NCBI RefSeq assembly: GCF_030733265.1 | Contig: NZ_JASHJI010000003.1 | Location: 434,001-498,000 of the forward strand | Origin: Roseibium sp. MMSF_3412 | Lineage (GTDB): Bacteria; Pseudomonadota; Alphaproteobacteria; Rhizobiales; Stappiaceae | Direction of reading: 5' to 3' | DNA length: 64,000 nt | Part shown: piece after piece, positions 1 through 7,742 of the stretch | Position numbering within the stretch: position 1 is the stretch's first letter | Layout: each line of letters begins with the position of its first letter | Translations under genes and position numbers: made by a program | The notes under the pieces: generated by a model | What the model saw: only the letters and a program-made list of their open reading frames with translations | What the model was told of the DNA's origin: nothing | Database searches by the model: none

Positions 1-479
1 CCGTCCTGGAGAATGAAGGGAGAATGGGCGAGCCAGGACAGGATCCGCTGGGTGACCACAGGCGCTTCCCATCCGATCGGGTGCCGGCGGCCGCAATACT
101 TCATCCAGTCTTCGACAAGCACCCGCGCATTCTGCCGTGCGATCTGGCTGTCGGCGGCTCTCAGATCCCGCAACCAGCCAAACCCGTGCAATTCCCTTTG
201 CCAGTCCTCGTGAACGGCATTCATTTCAAAGGGAGATCGTCCCTGTGTTTCGACGAGATGTCCGGAAAACAGGAACCTGCCGCCGTAAATGTCGGCGGCG
301 TTGGTTTCGTCCGAGGTGCGCAGGTCTTGCGGCGCGATCAACAGGCGCGAGGGCACAGACGAAAACGGCTGCAGGCGGAAGAAGGGTCCGCCATGCATCC
401 ATTTCAGGGTACGGTGCCAGATATGCAGGGCCACGAGCCGCCAGACGCGGCTTCTTTCGTTCAGGCCAGCTATATTCAC
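1..479 (-). CDS. Heparinase II/III family protein, N-terminal part (cut by window edge)
   Basis: The minus-strand frame stays open from a GTG at 479 to the left edge, so only about the first 159 residues are present. The translation holds RLLIAPQDLRTSD, then DIYGGRFLFSGH and FGWLRDLR, the typical N-terminal pattern of alphaproteobacterial heparinase II/III-like proteins. The catalytic alpha/alpha toroid and beta-sandwich lie outside the window. Such proteins are annotated as polysaccharide lyases, but the substrate in this branch is unknown. In rhizobia this gene commonly follows rsmB on the same strand, as here. A purine-rich run precedes the GTG; a TTG directly before it is an alternative start. 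The frame was read by hand and is clear. Confidence 0.75.
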   Translation of the reverse strand, partial: MNIAGLNERSRVWRLVALHIWHRTLKWMHGGPFFRLQPFSSVPSRLLIAPQDLRTSDETNAADIYGGRFLFSGHLVETQGRSPFEMNAVHEDWQRELHGFGWLRDLRAADSQIARQNARVLVEDWMKYCGRRHPIGWEAPVVTQRILSWLAHSPFILQD

Positions 480-627
480 CAAACCATCCCCGAGTCCGAT
501 GGTTTACGCGCAACTATTGTGAATTCTCCGGTTTCCAGGGCCCCTCAGGGCGCATCGATACTGAAACAGACAATTAAGGTTAGCATTTCATTTAAGGAAA
601 CAATGCAAGTGAACGGTTTAAGCTACG

Positions 628-2004
628 TTAAGAGCGCCTGAATCGGGCGGCAAAGAAGCCGTCCATACCACGGATTTCCCCGTCTGCATCCGCCGCGTGT
701 TCCGGCAGGCACCGCAGATAACCCTCTTCCGTGATCAGATGCTGGAGACCACCGATCTCCTGAGCGGCGACGGGCACAAGATCGACCTTGCCCGGATTGC
801 GGGCTTTGAAGGCATCGGCCTGAAGCTCTCCCTCCGCCTTTTCGAGCGAACAGGTGCAATAGACAATCAGACCGCCCGGCTTGACCCAGTCAAGAACCCG
901 GTCCAGCAGTTCGCGCTGTATCTCGCTGAGTTTCTCAATGTCGTAGGGTTTCTTGATCCAGGCGACATCCGGGTGCCGCCGGATGGTTCCGGTCGCGCTG
1001 CAGGGCGCGTCCAGCAGGACCGCGTCGAACGGAGCGTCGGGCTTATACTCCCGCAAATCGGACACGACCGTCTGCACATTGAGGTTAAGCCGCCGCATGT
1101 TTTCCTCAAGCCGCTTCAGCCGGCCCTTCGAGATGTCGACCGCCGTCACCGCTGCGCCCGCCGCCGCCAGTTGCGCGGTCTTGCCACCGGGCGCTGCGCA
1201 AAGGTCTGCGACACTGAGACCCTGCACGTTGCCGAGCAAGCGCGCAGGCAGGGAGGCTGCCGCATCCTGCACCCACCATGCGCCTGCCTCATAGCCTTCC
1301 AGCGCGTCGACTGCGCCCTTGCGGTTCAGCCTGACGCTGCCGCCAACGACGACCTTGCCGTCCAGTTTTTCAGCCCAGCCTGCAGCATCCGATTTGACGC
1401 TGAGGTCAAGTGCAGCTTCGTTTCGATGCGCCGAGGCAATTGCCCGGGCGGTCTTCTCCCCATATCCATCTGTCCAGCTCTGCCAAAGCCAATCCGGCGT
1501 GTTCAGCCTCTCCGGATCAAGGTCCGAAACGAGGTCGGAGCGTTCGCGGCCCAACCGGCGCAAGACACCATTCACGAGACCCTTGTAGGGCCGTGCCCTG
1601 CGATCGAGCCCGGCATGGTCGACCGCGAGCGAAACCGAAGCCCGGTCCGGGATATCCATAAAAAGCATCTGTGCGATCGCGACGTGCAGAATATCGACCA
1701 CGCGTCCCGTCTTTTCAGGAATGGGCCTGTCGAGCAGCCGATCGAGGATTTCGGAAATTTCGCCATGGCGGCGAAGCGATGTGCCCACAATTGCCCGCAC
1801 GAGCGCGCGATCATTTCCGGGCAGGGAGCGGAAACCCGAATGACCGGAAGATGCGTCGAGTTCTCCGTCCAGAGGCCTCTTCTTGTGGACGACGTTGCCG
1901 AGAATATCCGCTGCGGCCTTTCGCGCCGCAAACCCCGGCTTGCCCGATCGGTCAGTCTCTTTTTTGCCGGACGGAGCCGACTGTCTGGTCTCGCGATTAC
2001 TCAA
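628..2004 (-). CDS. rsmB: RsmB-type 16S rRNA (cytosine-C5) methyltransferase
   Basis: 458 residues, close to the family's usual length. An N-terminal NusB-like helical domain (about residues 25-155) is followed by a Rossmann methyltransferase domain. The SAM-binding motif DLCAAPGGKT lies near residue 267, motif IV DAPCSATGT carries Cys335, and motif VI VYCTCS carries Cys383/Cys385. The motif IV and VI cysteines are the release and catalytic nucleophiles of m5C RNA methyltransferases. The family methylates C967 of 16S rRNA in E. coli. The gene lies between htpX (upstream) and the heparinase-like gene (downstream) on the same strand, an arrangement seen in Rhizobiales. Family assignment is secure; the exact target base is inferred. 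Confidence 0.93.
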   Translation of the reverse strand: MSNRETRQSAPSGKKETDRSGKPGFAARKAAADILGNVVHKKRPLDGELDASSGHSGFRSLPGNDRALVRAIVGTSLRRHGEISEILDRLLDRPIPEKTGRVVDILHVAIAQMLFMDIPDRASVSLAVDHAGLDRRARPYKGLVNGVLRRLGRERSDLVSDLDPERLNTPDWLWQSWTDGYGEKTARAIASAHRNEAALDLSVKSDAAGWAEKLDGKVVVGGSVRLNRKGAVDALEGYEAGAWWVQDAAASLPARLLGNVQGLSVADLCAAPGGKTAQLAAAGAAVTAVDISKGRLKRLEENMRRLNLNVQTVVSDLREYKPDAPFDAVLLDAPCSATGTIRRHPDVAWIKKPYDIEKLSEIQRELLDRVLDWVKPGGLIVYCTCSLEKAEGELQADAFKARNPGKVDLVPVAAQEIGGLQHLITEEGYLRCLPEHAADADGEIRGMDGFFAARFRRS

Positions 2005-2047
2005 GAAGTGTTCCTGTTCAGCATCGCTTTTTCGCGATGAAATCGAA

Positions 2048-2079
2048 GCGCCGCAGACCCGGAACCCCGGCTGCGGCGC
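2048..2079 (-). other. GC-rich hairpin between htpX and rsmB
   Basis: A perfect 9-bp inverted repeat, GCGCCGCAG and CTGCGGCGC, with a 14-base spacer sits in the 139-bp gap after the htpX stop and before rsmB. No U-tract follows on the htpX strand, so it is not a classical intrinsic terminator. It could attenuate transcription or stabilise the htpX mRNA 3' end. Confidence 0.4.
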
Positions 2080-2143
2080 GCAATTCAGATTTTACGGCGA
2101 AGTTCGCGTGCAAGAAAGAAAAATCTGCCGTCCCGCTCAGCCT

Positions 2144-3106
2144 CTAGCCCCAGGGACCCTTTGAGCGCTCTGGCGCATCGTCCGCGGGCCTGCTTCCCAT
2201 TCCGGACCACGGGCCCGGCTGCGGAGCGCCGGCACCGGCCGTGAAAGACCCGCCACCGCCCGATCCGAGACCGGAGCCGGCCAGCTTGCGCAATTCGTCG
2301 ATCCTGTTCTGGGTGTTCGGGTGCGTTGAAAAGAGATTGTCCATGCGCTCGCCGGACAACGGGTTCATGATGAACATATGCGCGGTTGCCGGGTTGGCTT
2401 CCGCATCCGGGTTGTGAATGCGCTGCACGCCGCCGGCGATCTTGCCGAGGGCGGAGGCAAGCCACATGGGCTCGCCGCAGATCTGCGCACCCATCCGGTC
2501 AGCGGCATATTCCCGGGTCCTGGAGATGGCCATCTGAACCACCATTGCCGCCATCGGCGCCACGATCATCATCAGGAGCATGCCGACAATGCCAAGCGGA
2601 TTGTTGCGGTTGCCGCCGAAGAAAAACGCGAAATTGGCCAGCATGGAAATCGCTCCGGCGATCGTCGCCGTGATCGTCATGATCAGCGTGTCATGATTTT
2701 TCACATGCGCAAGCTCGTGCGCCATGACGCCGGCAACCTCTTCGGGCGTGAGCATGTTCAACAGACCCGTTGTCGCCGCAACCGCTGCATTTTGGGGGTT
2801 CCGCCCTGTCGCAAACGCATTGGGCTGCGGGTTGTCGATGATGTAGACCTTGGGCATCGGCAGGTCGGCATTCTGCGCCAATTGCTTCACCATGCGATAG
2901 AAGTCGGGCATGGAACGCTCATCGACTTCCTGCGCATGATGCATGCGCAGCACCATCTTGTCCGCGTTCCAGTAGCTGAACAGGTTCATCGCCGCGGCAA
3001 TCGCGAGCGCGATCATCATGCCCGCCTGGCCGCCGATCATGAAGCCGATGCCCATGAAGAGCGCGGTCATGGCCGCCAGCAGCATGGCTGTCCGTACGTA
3101 GTTCAT
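2144..3106 (-). CDS. htpX: HtpX-like membrane zinc metalloprotease
   Basis: 320 residues (M48B family). Two N-terminal membrane helices (about 5-45) are followed by the zinc motif HELAH at residues 130-134, another hydrophobic stretch (about 140-190), and the third-ligand motif REYAADR near residue 198. HtpX works with FtsH in inner-membrane protein quality control under heat stress. The ATG at 3106 was chosen because the conserved [10 protein letters not shown] start begins there; a longer in-frame start 13 codons upstream adds an atypical basic tail. The C-terminus is Gly/Pro-rich. A heat-shock-like promoter lies about 75 bp upstream. Confidence 0.95.
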   Translation of the reverse strand: MNYVRTAMLLAAMTALFMGIGFMIGGQAGMMIALAIAAAMNLFSYWNADKMVLRMHHAQEVDERSMPDFYRMVKQLAQNADLPMPKVYIIDNPQPNAFATGRNPQNAAVAATTGLLNMLTPEEVAGVMAHELAHVKNHDTLIMTITATIAGAISMLANFAFFFGGNRNNPLGIVGMLLMMIVAPMAAMVVQMAISRTREYAADRMGAQICGEPMWLASALGKIAGGVQRIHNPDAEANPATAHMFIMNPLSGERMDNLFSTHPNTQNRIDELRKLAGSGLGSGGGGSFTAGAGAPQPGPWSGMGSRPADDAPERSKGPWG

Positions 3107-3468
3107 CGCGTGTGGTGTCCGTTTCCTGTTCTGGCTTGCCGGCATCGGCTGCGCCGCCGGCTCGTTAAAAATCCTGACTGAACATGGGTATTGCCGGCAA
3201 TCTTGGCAAGTTTGCCGCGCGCGCGTAGCGCTTGCGCCGAGCGTCCGCGGCGGTTCTGGGAAGGCGCCCGGCGCCGGTATTCCTCACGCTTTTCAGCAGC
3301 AAGATAACGTTTCCGGCGGAATCCGGGTCTTCGGAAACCGGCTCTGAAGCTCGAAAAAGACCACAACTTATTTGTGTTACAATCCTGGGTTTAACAGAAT
3401 CTTCAATCTTTGTTGCAACCTTTGGTTTCTTCTTTTTTCTCTTCCCCTGCTTCCGTCGGGTCAATCTC
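3107..3468. other. Divergent intergenic region htpX / glycosyltransferase
   Basis: This 362-bp stretch separates two divergent genes. The htpX-proximal part carries a candidate RpoH promoter. Nearer the plus-strand gene it becomes T-rich (about 3400-3445). Reading frames cross it on both strands but lack recognisable protein features and are treated as non-coding. Confidence 0.5.
3182..3210 (-). promoter_or_regulatory. Candidate RpoH (sigma-32) promoter of htpX
   Basis: On the minus strand CTTGCC (3205-3210) is followed after exactly 17 bases by CCATGT (3182-3187). From memory, the rhizobial RpoH consensus is about CTTGAA-N16/17-CCATAT, so this is a close match. It lies about 75 bp upstream of htpX, a classic heat-shock gene. 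Only the motif is seen; use in vivo is inferred. Confidence 0.5.
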
Positions 3469-4707
3469 ATGTCTTCAAAACGCAGCCTGCTTCCCTTCTG
3501 GGAATCTCCGGCCATCAGAACCGCTTTCGGCGGTCCTGCGTTCCTCTGGCTGCTGATCATCACCGCGTTCGGAACGCTGGTGTGCCTCTTCAACATAAGA
3601 GGCCCGCTATTGCACCTGCCGGCGTCGTTGAAGCAGGCCCGGGTCGAGGATATGGCAGCGTTCTACAGAGCATCTGAAATGTCAAATTATGACGCTGCGT
3701 CATATGTTTATGACCCGTCTCTGTTCCGGGACGGTCTGTCGGAACGGCTTTCGGATCTGATATTCCTCAATCCACCGCACGCCTTGCCGGTGTTTCATGT
3801 TTTTGCCTGGACAGACTTTGCCACGGTCAAGATAGGGTTCATCTGCCTTACGCTGATCGCTCTTTTCGCGATCCCTCGCATGGCCGGGCAGACTTTCGCC
3901 CTTTCCGCACTGTTTGCAGCTTCTGCCGCGCCGGTTCAGATCCTGCTCCGGCTCAACCTCTCTGTTTTCGTGATAGCGCTGATTGTGTATGCAACCATGC
4001 ACGCCAGATCGCGCCCCGTTCTGTCTGGTCTGGCGCTTTCGGTTGCAACGATCAAGCCGCAATATGGACTGCTCGTTCCCTTCTTCCTGGCCGGTATCGG
4101 TGCATGGCGATGCATCGCCTGGGCGACAATCGGAACGCTGTCGTGGATGATCGTGACGTTGGTCATGTTCGGACCCGGTGTTTTTGAAAGTTACCTGGCA
4201 GCGTTTTCAACGCCCCTTTATCAGGCTTATGCGCTGACAGCCCTGGAATGGGACACGTCTTTCAGGTCGTTCCTCGGCCGGTTGGGTGTCGCGGCGGATC
4301 TGAGAACAGCCCTGGTTCTGGCCGCTATTGTTGCCGGTGCGGTATGCGCTTTCCGGCTCCCGAGGGACTGGCCCTGCGGGCTGCGCGTCGGCATGTTGCT
4401 GCTTCTCAGCACCCTCGTCGCACCGTCTTTCATGTATTACAGCTGGCCCTTGTTCGCGGCAGGCGTTCTGTTCATCGCCCGCGCATTGCCCGACTGGCCG
4501 ATCGAGCTGCAGTTCCTGGCCGGCCTGACCTGGATGCAGCCGCTGATATACATGCTGCTGTTGCCTCTCCTGCCAGCAGTCCTCACGGCGCATGCAGCCA
4601 CGGTCTTTCTGCTGATGGCCTTGCTGGTCATGTCCTTCTTCCTGCTTGCAAGGCGCAGAGCACCCGGACCCGCCCTTCGCGGCAGCGACGCCCTGCAAAG
4701 GGCCTGA
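3469..4707 (+). CDS. DUF2029 / GT87-type polytopic membrane glycosyltransferase
   Basis: 412 residues with roughly ten hydrophobic segments and short loops. The region after the first helix reads DMAAFYRASEM...YVYDP, followed by NPPHALPVF and, later, ATIKPQYGLL. This pattern is typical of DUF2029/GT87 membrane mannosyltransferase-like proteins, which use polyprenyl-phosphate sugars at the periplasmic face. The acidic Asp of DMAAFY in the first large loop is the expected catalytic type. ATG at 3469 was chosen because upstream in-frame sequence is basic and T-rich without a plausible domain. Substrate and pathway are unknown. It is transcribed divergently from htpX. Confidence 0.75.
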   Translation: MSSKRSLLPFWESPAIRTAFGGPAFLWLLIITAFGTLVCLFNIRGPLLHLPASLKQARVEDMAAFYRASEMSNYDAASYVYDPSLFRDGLSERLSDLIFLNPPHALPVFHVFAWTDFATVKIGFICLTLIALFAIPRMAGQTFALSALFAASAAPVQILLRLNLSVFVIALIVYATMHARSRPVLSGLALSVATIKPQYGLLVPFFLAGIGAWRCIAWATIGTLSWMIVTLVMFGPGVFESYLAAFSTPLYQAYALTALEWDTSFRSFLGRLGVAADLRTALVLAAIVAGAVCAFRLPRDWPCGLRVGMLLLLSTLVAPSFMYYSWPLFAAGVLFIARALPDWPIELQFLAGLTWMQPLIYMLLLPLLPAVLTAHAATVFLLMALLVMSFFLLARRRAPGPALRGSDALQRA

Positions 4708-4882
4708 CGCCTGCGCCGCTCCTTGCGACAGGCTGTGCCGTGCCGGCAGTCAGCAGGCAGGCCATGTCCCCGCGTTCTTTGGATAAGAAGCCAGCATTCG
4801 GCTGCAAAACCTGATCGAGTTGCCCTATATTGTGTCCAACAACGCGTGTAGAGCGCGAATCTGGAAGCAATCGCAGGCGATC

Positions 4883-5146
4883 ATGACAGACGAACAAGAC
4901 AATCCGACACAGGCCTATCGCCAGAGCGACGTCCCGAGCCTTGCGACCCAAATCGAAGAGAAGCCGAAAAAGCGCTTCGAGGACCTGCCGCCTGCCGCCC
5001 AGCGCGCGCTGAAGGAGGCGGAGGCGAGGCGCCGGGAAATCGACGCGAAACAAAGCGCCCTGCCGGACGAGGTGAACGGCCGCGGCGGTCTTGAACCAAC
5101 CCGCTACGATGACTGGGAAATCAAGGGATTGACCGTCGACTTCTGA
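4883..5146 (+). CDS. DUF1674 / SDHAF4-family protein (succinate dehydrogenase assembly factor)
   Basis: 87 residues. The C-terminal block GRGGLEPTRYDDWEIKG followed by LTVDF is the hallmark of the DUF1674/SDHAF4 family. In mitochondria SDHAF4 helps load flavinylated SdhA; a similar role in bacteria is inferred from homology. The N-terminal half is polar and charged, with helical runs such as AAQRALKEAEARRREID. ATG at 4883 is preferred over an upstream frame extension (from 4820) that lacks family similarity. No sdh genes lie in this window. Confidence 0.85.
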   Translation: MTDEQDNPTQAYRQSDVPSLATQIEEKPKKRFEDLPPAAQRALKEAEARRREIDAKQSALPDEVNGRGGLEPTRYDDWEIKGLTVDF

Positions 5147-5165
5147 CACCAAAGGCACGTCCAGC

Positions 5166-5684
5166 ATGCGCGACGAGCTTGAACACACGCTGTCCGGATG
5201 GAACGGCAAGGCGACGCAGCCTCTGAAAACTGCCTACGAAATGCTTCGCGCAGAGCCGGATCTTGTCGATCTGCTGATTGACCTTAGCGAAAACCAGAGT
5301 TGCGAGCGCGGTGCGACATGGCTTCTCAAGCACGCGTTCGACCGTGACCCGCCGACGCTTTCCAACGCGCAAAGCACGCGGCATCTCGCCGGGATTTCAG
5401 GTTTCGGCCATTGGGAGACCCGTCTTCACTTTCTGCAATATCTCGAACGTCTGACGATCCCTGATGACGCCGAGGCACCGCTTCTGGACTTCATCCTTGA
5501 GGCGCTGGAGTCGGAGAACAGGTTCCTGCGGGCCTGGGCCTATTTCGGCCTCGCTCTTCATTCCGAGCGTTTCCCCGCGCACAGGGATCAGGCCATTGAC
5601 CGGCTGAACGAGGCGATGGCGCGGGAAACGGCGGGCTCGGTGAAGGTACGCATCCGCAAGGCTCTGCAGCGGATCGCGCCCTGA
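5166..5684 (+). CDS. Hypothetical all-helical (HEAT-like) protein
   Basis: 172 residues, starting 19 bp after the DUF1674 gene and probably co-transcribed with it. The protein is helical, soluble, without signal peptide. Its second half resembles HEAT/ARM-like pairs: LLDFILEALESENRFLRAWA, then YFGLALHSERFP and the terminal basic helix VKVRIRKALQRIAP. Proteins like this are usually scaffolds. No catalytic motif is visible and I do not recognise a named family. Codon use matches neighbouring genes. Confidence 0.75.
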   Translation: MRDELEHTLSGWNGKATQPLKTAYEMLRAEPDLVDLLIDLSENQSCERGATWLLKHAFDRDPPTLSNAQSTRHLAGISGFGHWETRLHFLQYLERLTIPDDAEAPLLDFILEALESENRFLRAWAYFGLALHSERFPAHRDQAIDRLNEAMARETAGSVKVRIRKALQRIAP

Positions 5685-5686
5685 GG

Positions 5687-6346
5687 TCAGTCTTCGACGA
5701 GCTTTCGGACTTCGGCCGCAATCGCCCTGGCCAGTTCCGCCTGGGGCTTCGCCTCGAAATGCACCGCGTCCTTCGGGCTCGGCGACATGATGGTTCCCAC
5801 GTCGAGAAACGCTGTTCCATACTGCTTCGCGAGCCCGGCGTAGACGGCAGCCAGCCGTCTCGATTGCGCACCGCCATGCGCGTTCGAATAAAGGCCTTCA
5901 TATTCAAGACCGGTAAAATCCCCCAGGGGAGGCGGGGCCATCAGCAAAATCCTGGGCGCACGCCCTTCGACATCGTCCGTCGCCTGTGTCGCGGCAAACA
6001 GCACCCTGCCCATGGCGAGCCCGATGGCATCCGCACTCATGTTGAAACGGTCCTGCAGGTCGTTTGACCCCAGCATGATGATCAGGACATCGATCGGCAT
6101 GTGGGTCTTGCGCACCGTCACAAGGTGCGCCAACCCGTTCTTGTCTCCGCGCGTCGGATCTTCGAAAACAGTGGTACGGCCGTTCACACCTTCCTCAATG
6201 ACGAAAAACTCAGCCCCGAGTTCCTGCTGCAACCGGCGTGTCCAGCGGACATCGTGACCGTACCGGGACTTGTCCGTGGGATTGAACCCCCAGGTCAGCG
6301 AATCTCCGAAACAGACGACGGAAACGGGATCCTTTTTCAGCGTCAT
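5687..6346 (-). CDS. SGNH/GDSL-family hydrolase (arylesterase-like)
   Basis: 219 residues with all SGNH blocks. Block I is VVCFGDSLTWG near the N-terminus (nucleophile Ser). Block III is IIMLGSNDLQ. Block V is near the C-terminus as DAVHFE (Asp-x-x-His). No signal peptide, so probably cytoplasmic. The family hydrolyses small esters or acyl groups; the closest recollected relatives are rhizobial arylesterases. ATG at 6346 chosen; a TTG two codons upstream is in frame. It is convergent with the preceding helical-protein gene (2-bp gap) and divergent from the aminotransferase. Confidence 0.85.
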   Translation of the reverse strand: MTLKKDPVSVVCFGDSLTWGFNPTDKSRYGHDVRWTRRLQQELGAEFFVIEEGVNGRTTVFEDPTRGDKNGLAHLVTVRKTHMPIDVLIIMLGSNDLQDRFNMSADAIGLAMGRVLFAATQATDDVEGRAPRILLMAPPPLGDFTGLEYEGLYSNAHGGAQSRRLAAVYAGLAKQYGTAFLDVGTIMSPSPKDAVHFEAKPQAELARAIAAEVRKLVED

Positions 6347-6443
6347 GAGCAACCTTTTGCGATCACAATCAGATTTCCTGCCGTGACCTTAAAAAAGAAC
6401 GGCATCACAGGCAATCGGCGATCGGGAAAGTCACCATTTGTTC

Positions 6444-6468
6444 CTTGGTTAATCAGAGATTTACCAAG
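6444..6468. repeat. Dyad-symmetric site upstream of aminotransferase-ftsK
   Basis: CTTGGTTAA (6444-6452), seven bases, then TTTACCAAG (6460-6468): 9-bp arms with one mismatch. The same bases read as TTAA-N7-TTTAC, one mismatch from the CtrA consensus TTAA-N7-TTAAC. It lies 50-75 bp upstream of the aminotransferase start, so it may be an operator for the aminotransferase-ftsK unit. Confidence 0.4.
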
Positions 6469-6518
6469 AGGGCGATAGGGTCGGATCAAAGTACTGCGTA
6501 ACGACTGCCGGATATTGC

Positions 6519-7742
6519 ATGACTGCCAGCTCTCAAGCCTATACGCGCGGCGCTGTTCTGCCGAGCTCCAATCCTTTTCAGCGCCTTGCCGAACTCCTGG
6601 ACGGCAAGACCCCCGGACTTGATCCGATCATCATGACGATCGGCGAACCCCAGCACGCCATTCCCGGGTTTACGGCTGAGGTTCTTGCCGAAAACATGGC
6701 CGATTTCAGGCGTTACCCGCCGATCAACGGCTCCGACGCTTTCCGCAGCGCGGTGGCAGGCTGGCTTGACCGGAGGTACAATCTGGGTGGCGCGATCGAT
6801 CCGAAAGACGGCGTTCTGCCCCTGAACGGATCACGCGAAGGTCTTTCGTTCGGCGCCATTGCGGCCAGGGATCAACTCGCCAAGGGTCTGGATCATCCGG
6901 TGGTGATCCTGCCGAACCCGTTTTACCAGACCTACGCCGCCGCCGCGCATGTTGCCGATGCACGCGCCGTGCTTCTCGATGCCGTTCCGGGGAACAATTT
7001 TCTCCCCGATCTCGACGGCCTTGACCCGGATCTGCTTGAGGAAACCGTCGCGTTTTATGTTGCCTCGCCGACAAACCCGGAAGGTTATCCGGCCGACCTC
7101 GCCTTCTGGACGCGGCTGATCGGCCTGGCGCGCAAGCACCGGTTCTACATTTTTGCCGATGAATGCTATTCGGAGATCTACCGGGACACCCCACCTACAG
7201 GGATCCTGGAAGCTGCCAGGGCAATGGGCGGCGGCTTTGCCAACATCATCGTGCTGAACTCGCTGTCCAAGCGCTCCAACCTCGCCGGCCTGCGCTGCGG
7301 TTTTGCCGCCGGCGACCCGGATTTTCTGCGCAAATGGGCAAAGTTCCGGGGATTGGCCGCGCCGCAGGTTCCTCTGCCGGCACAGGCCGTTGCCGTCCGC
7401 GCCTACCAGGACGAAGACCACGTCATCGAAAACCGGCGGCTCTACAATCAGAAATTCGAGGTTGCCGAGCGGCTCCTCGGCCCGATCATGGGCAACGTCA
7501 CCGCCGAGGGCGGCTTCTTCCTCTGGCTCGATGTCAGCCGCTGGGGCGACGGCATTTCGCTCACCAGCCGGCTCTGGAGCGACTGCGGGGTCAAGGTCGT
7601 TCCTGGCGGTTATCTCGCCTCCGATCAGTCGGACGGCACCAACCCGGGCCGCGACTTCATCCGGGTCGGGCTGACAGCTCCGCTCGAACAGACCGAAGTT
7701 GCGCTGGAGCGGATGGCAAAATGGTTTGGAGAACAGGCATGA
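6519..7742 (+). CDS. Class I/II aminotransferase (N-succinyldiaminopimelate aminotransferase-like)
   Basis: 407-residue fold-type I PLP enzyme. Visible landmarks: the N-terminal block [29 protein letters not shown] (substrate/PLP site), [10 protein letters not shown] (PLP-contacting Asp and Tyr), [10 protein letters not shown] with the Schiff-base Lys, and a C-terminal Arg in FIRVGLT. The pattern suits the DapC/YbdL branch; in Rhizobiales the gene just before ftsK is often annotated as a succinyldiaminopimelate transaminase-like enzyme, which would feed lysine and peptidoglycan synthesis. lysA is in the same window but far away. The stop overlaps the ftsK start by 4 bp (ATGA), indicating translational coupling. 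Exact substrate is inferred. Confidence 0.85.
   Translation: MTASSQAYTRGAVLPSSNPFQRLAELLDGKTPGLDPIIMTIGEPQHAIPGFTAEVLAENMADFRRYPPINGSDAFRSAVAGWLDRRYNLGGAIDPKDGVLPLNGSREGLSFGAIAARDQLAKGLDHPVVILPNPFYQTYAAAAHVADARAVLLDAVPGNNFLPDLDGLDPDLLEETVAFYVASPTNPEGYPADLAFWTRLIGLARKHRFYIFADECYSEIYRDTPPTGILEAARAMGGGFANIIVLNSLSKRSNLAGLRCGFAAGDPDFLRKWAKFRGLAAPQVPLPAQAVAVRAYQDEDHVIENRRLYNQKFEVAERLLGPIMGNVTAEGGFFLWLDVSRWGDGISLTSRLWSDCGVKVVPGGYLASDQSDGTNPGRDFIRVGLTAPLEQTEVALERMAKWFGEQA

Noticed and set aside
3232-3468. N-terminal extension of the GT87-type protein
   Set aside because: In frame but basic, T-rich and without similarity to the family; ATG at 3469 gives a normal N-terminus before the first helix.
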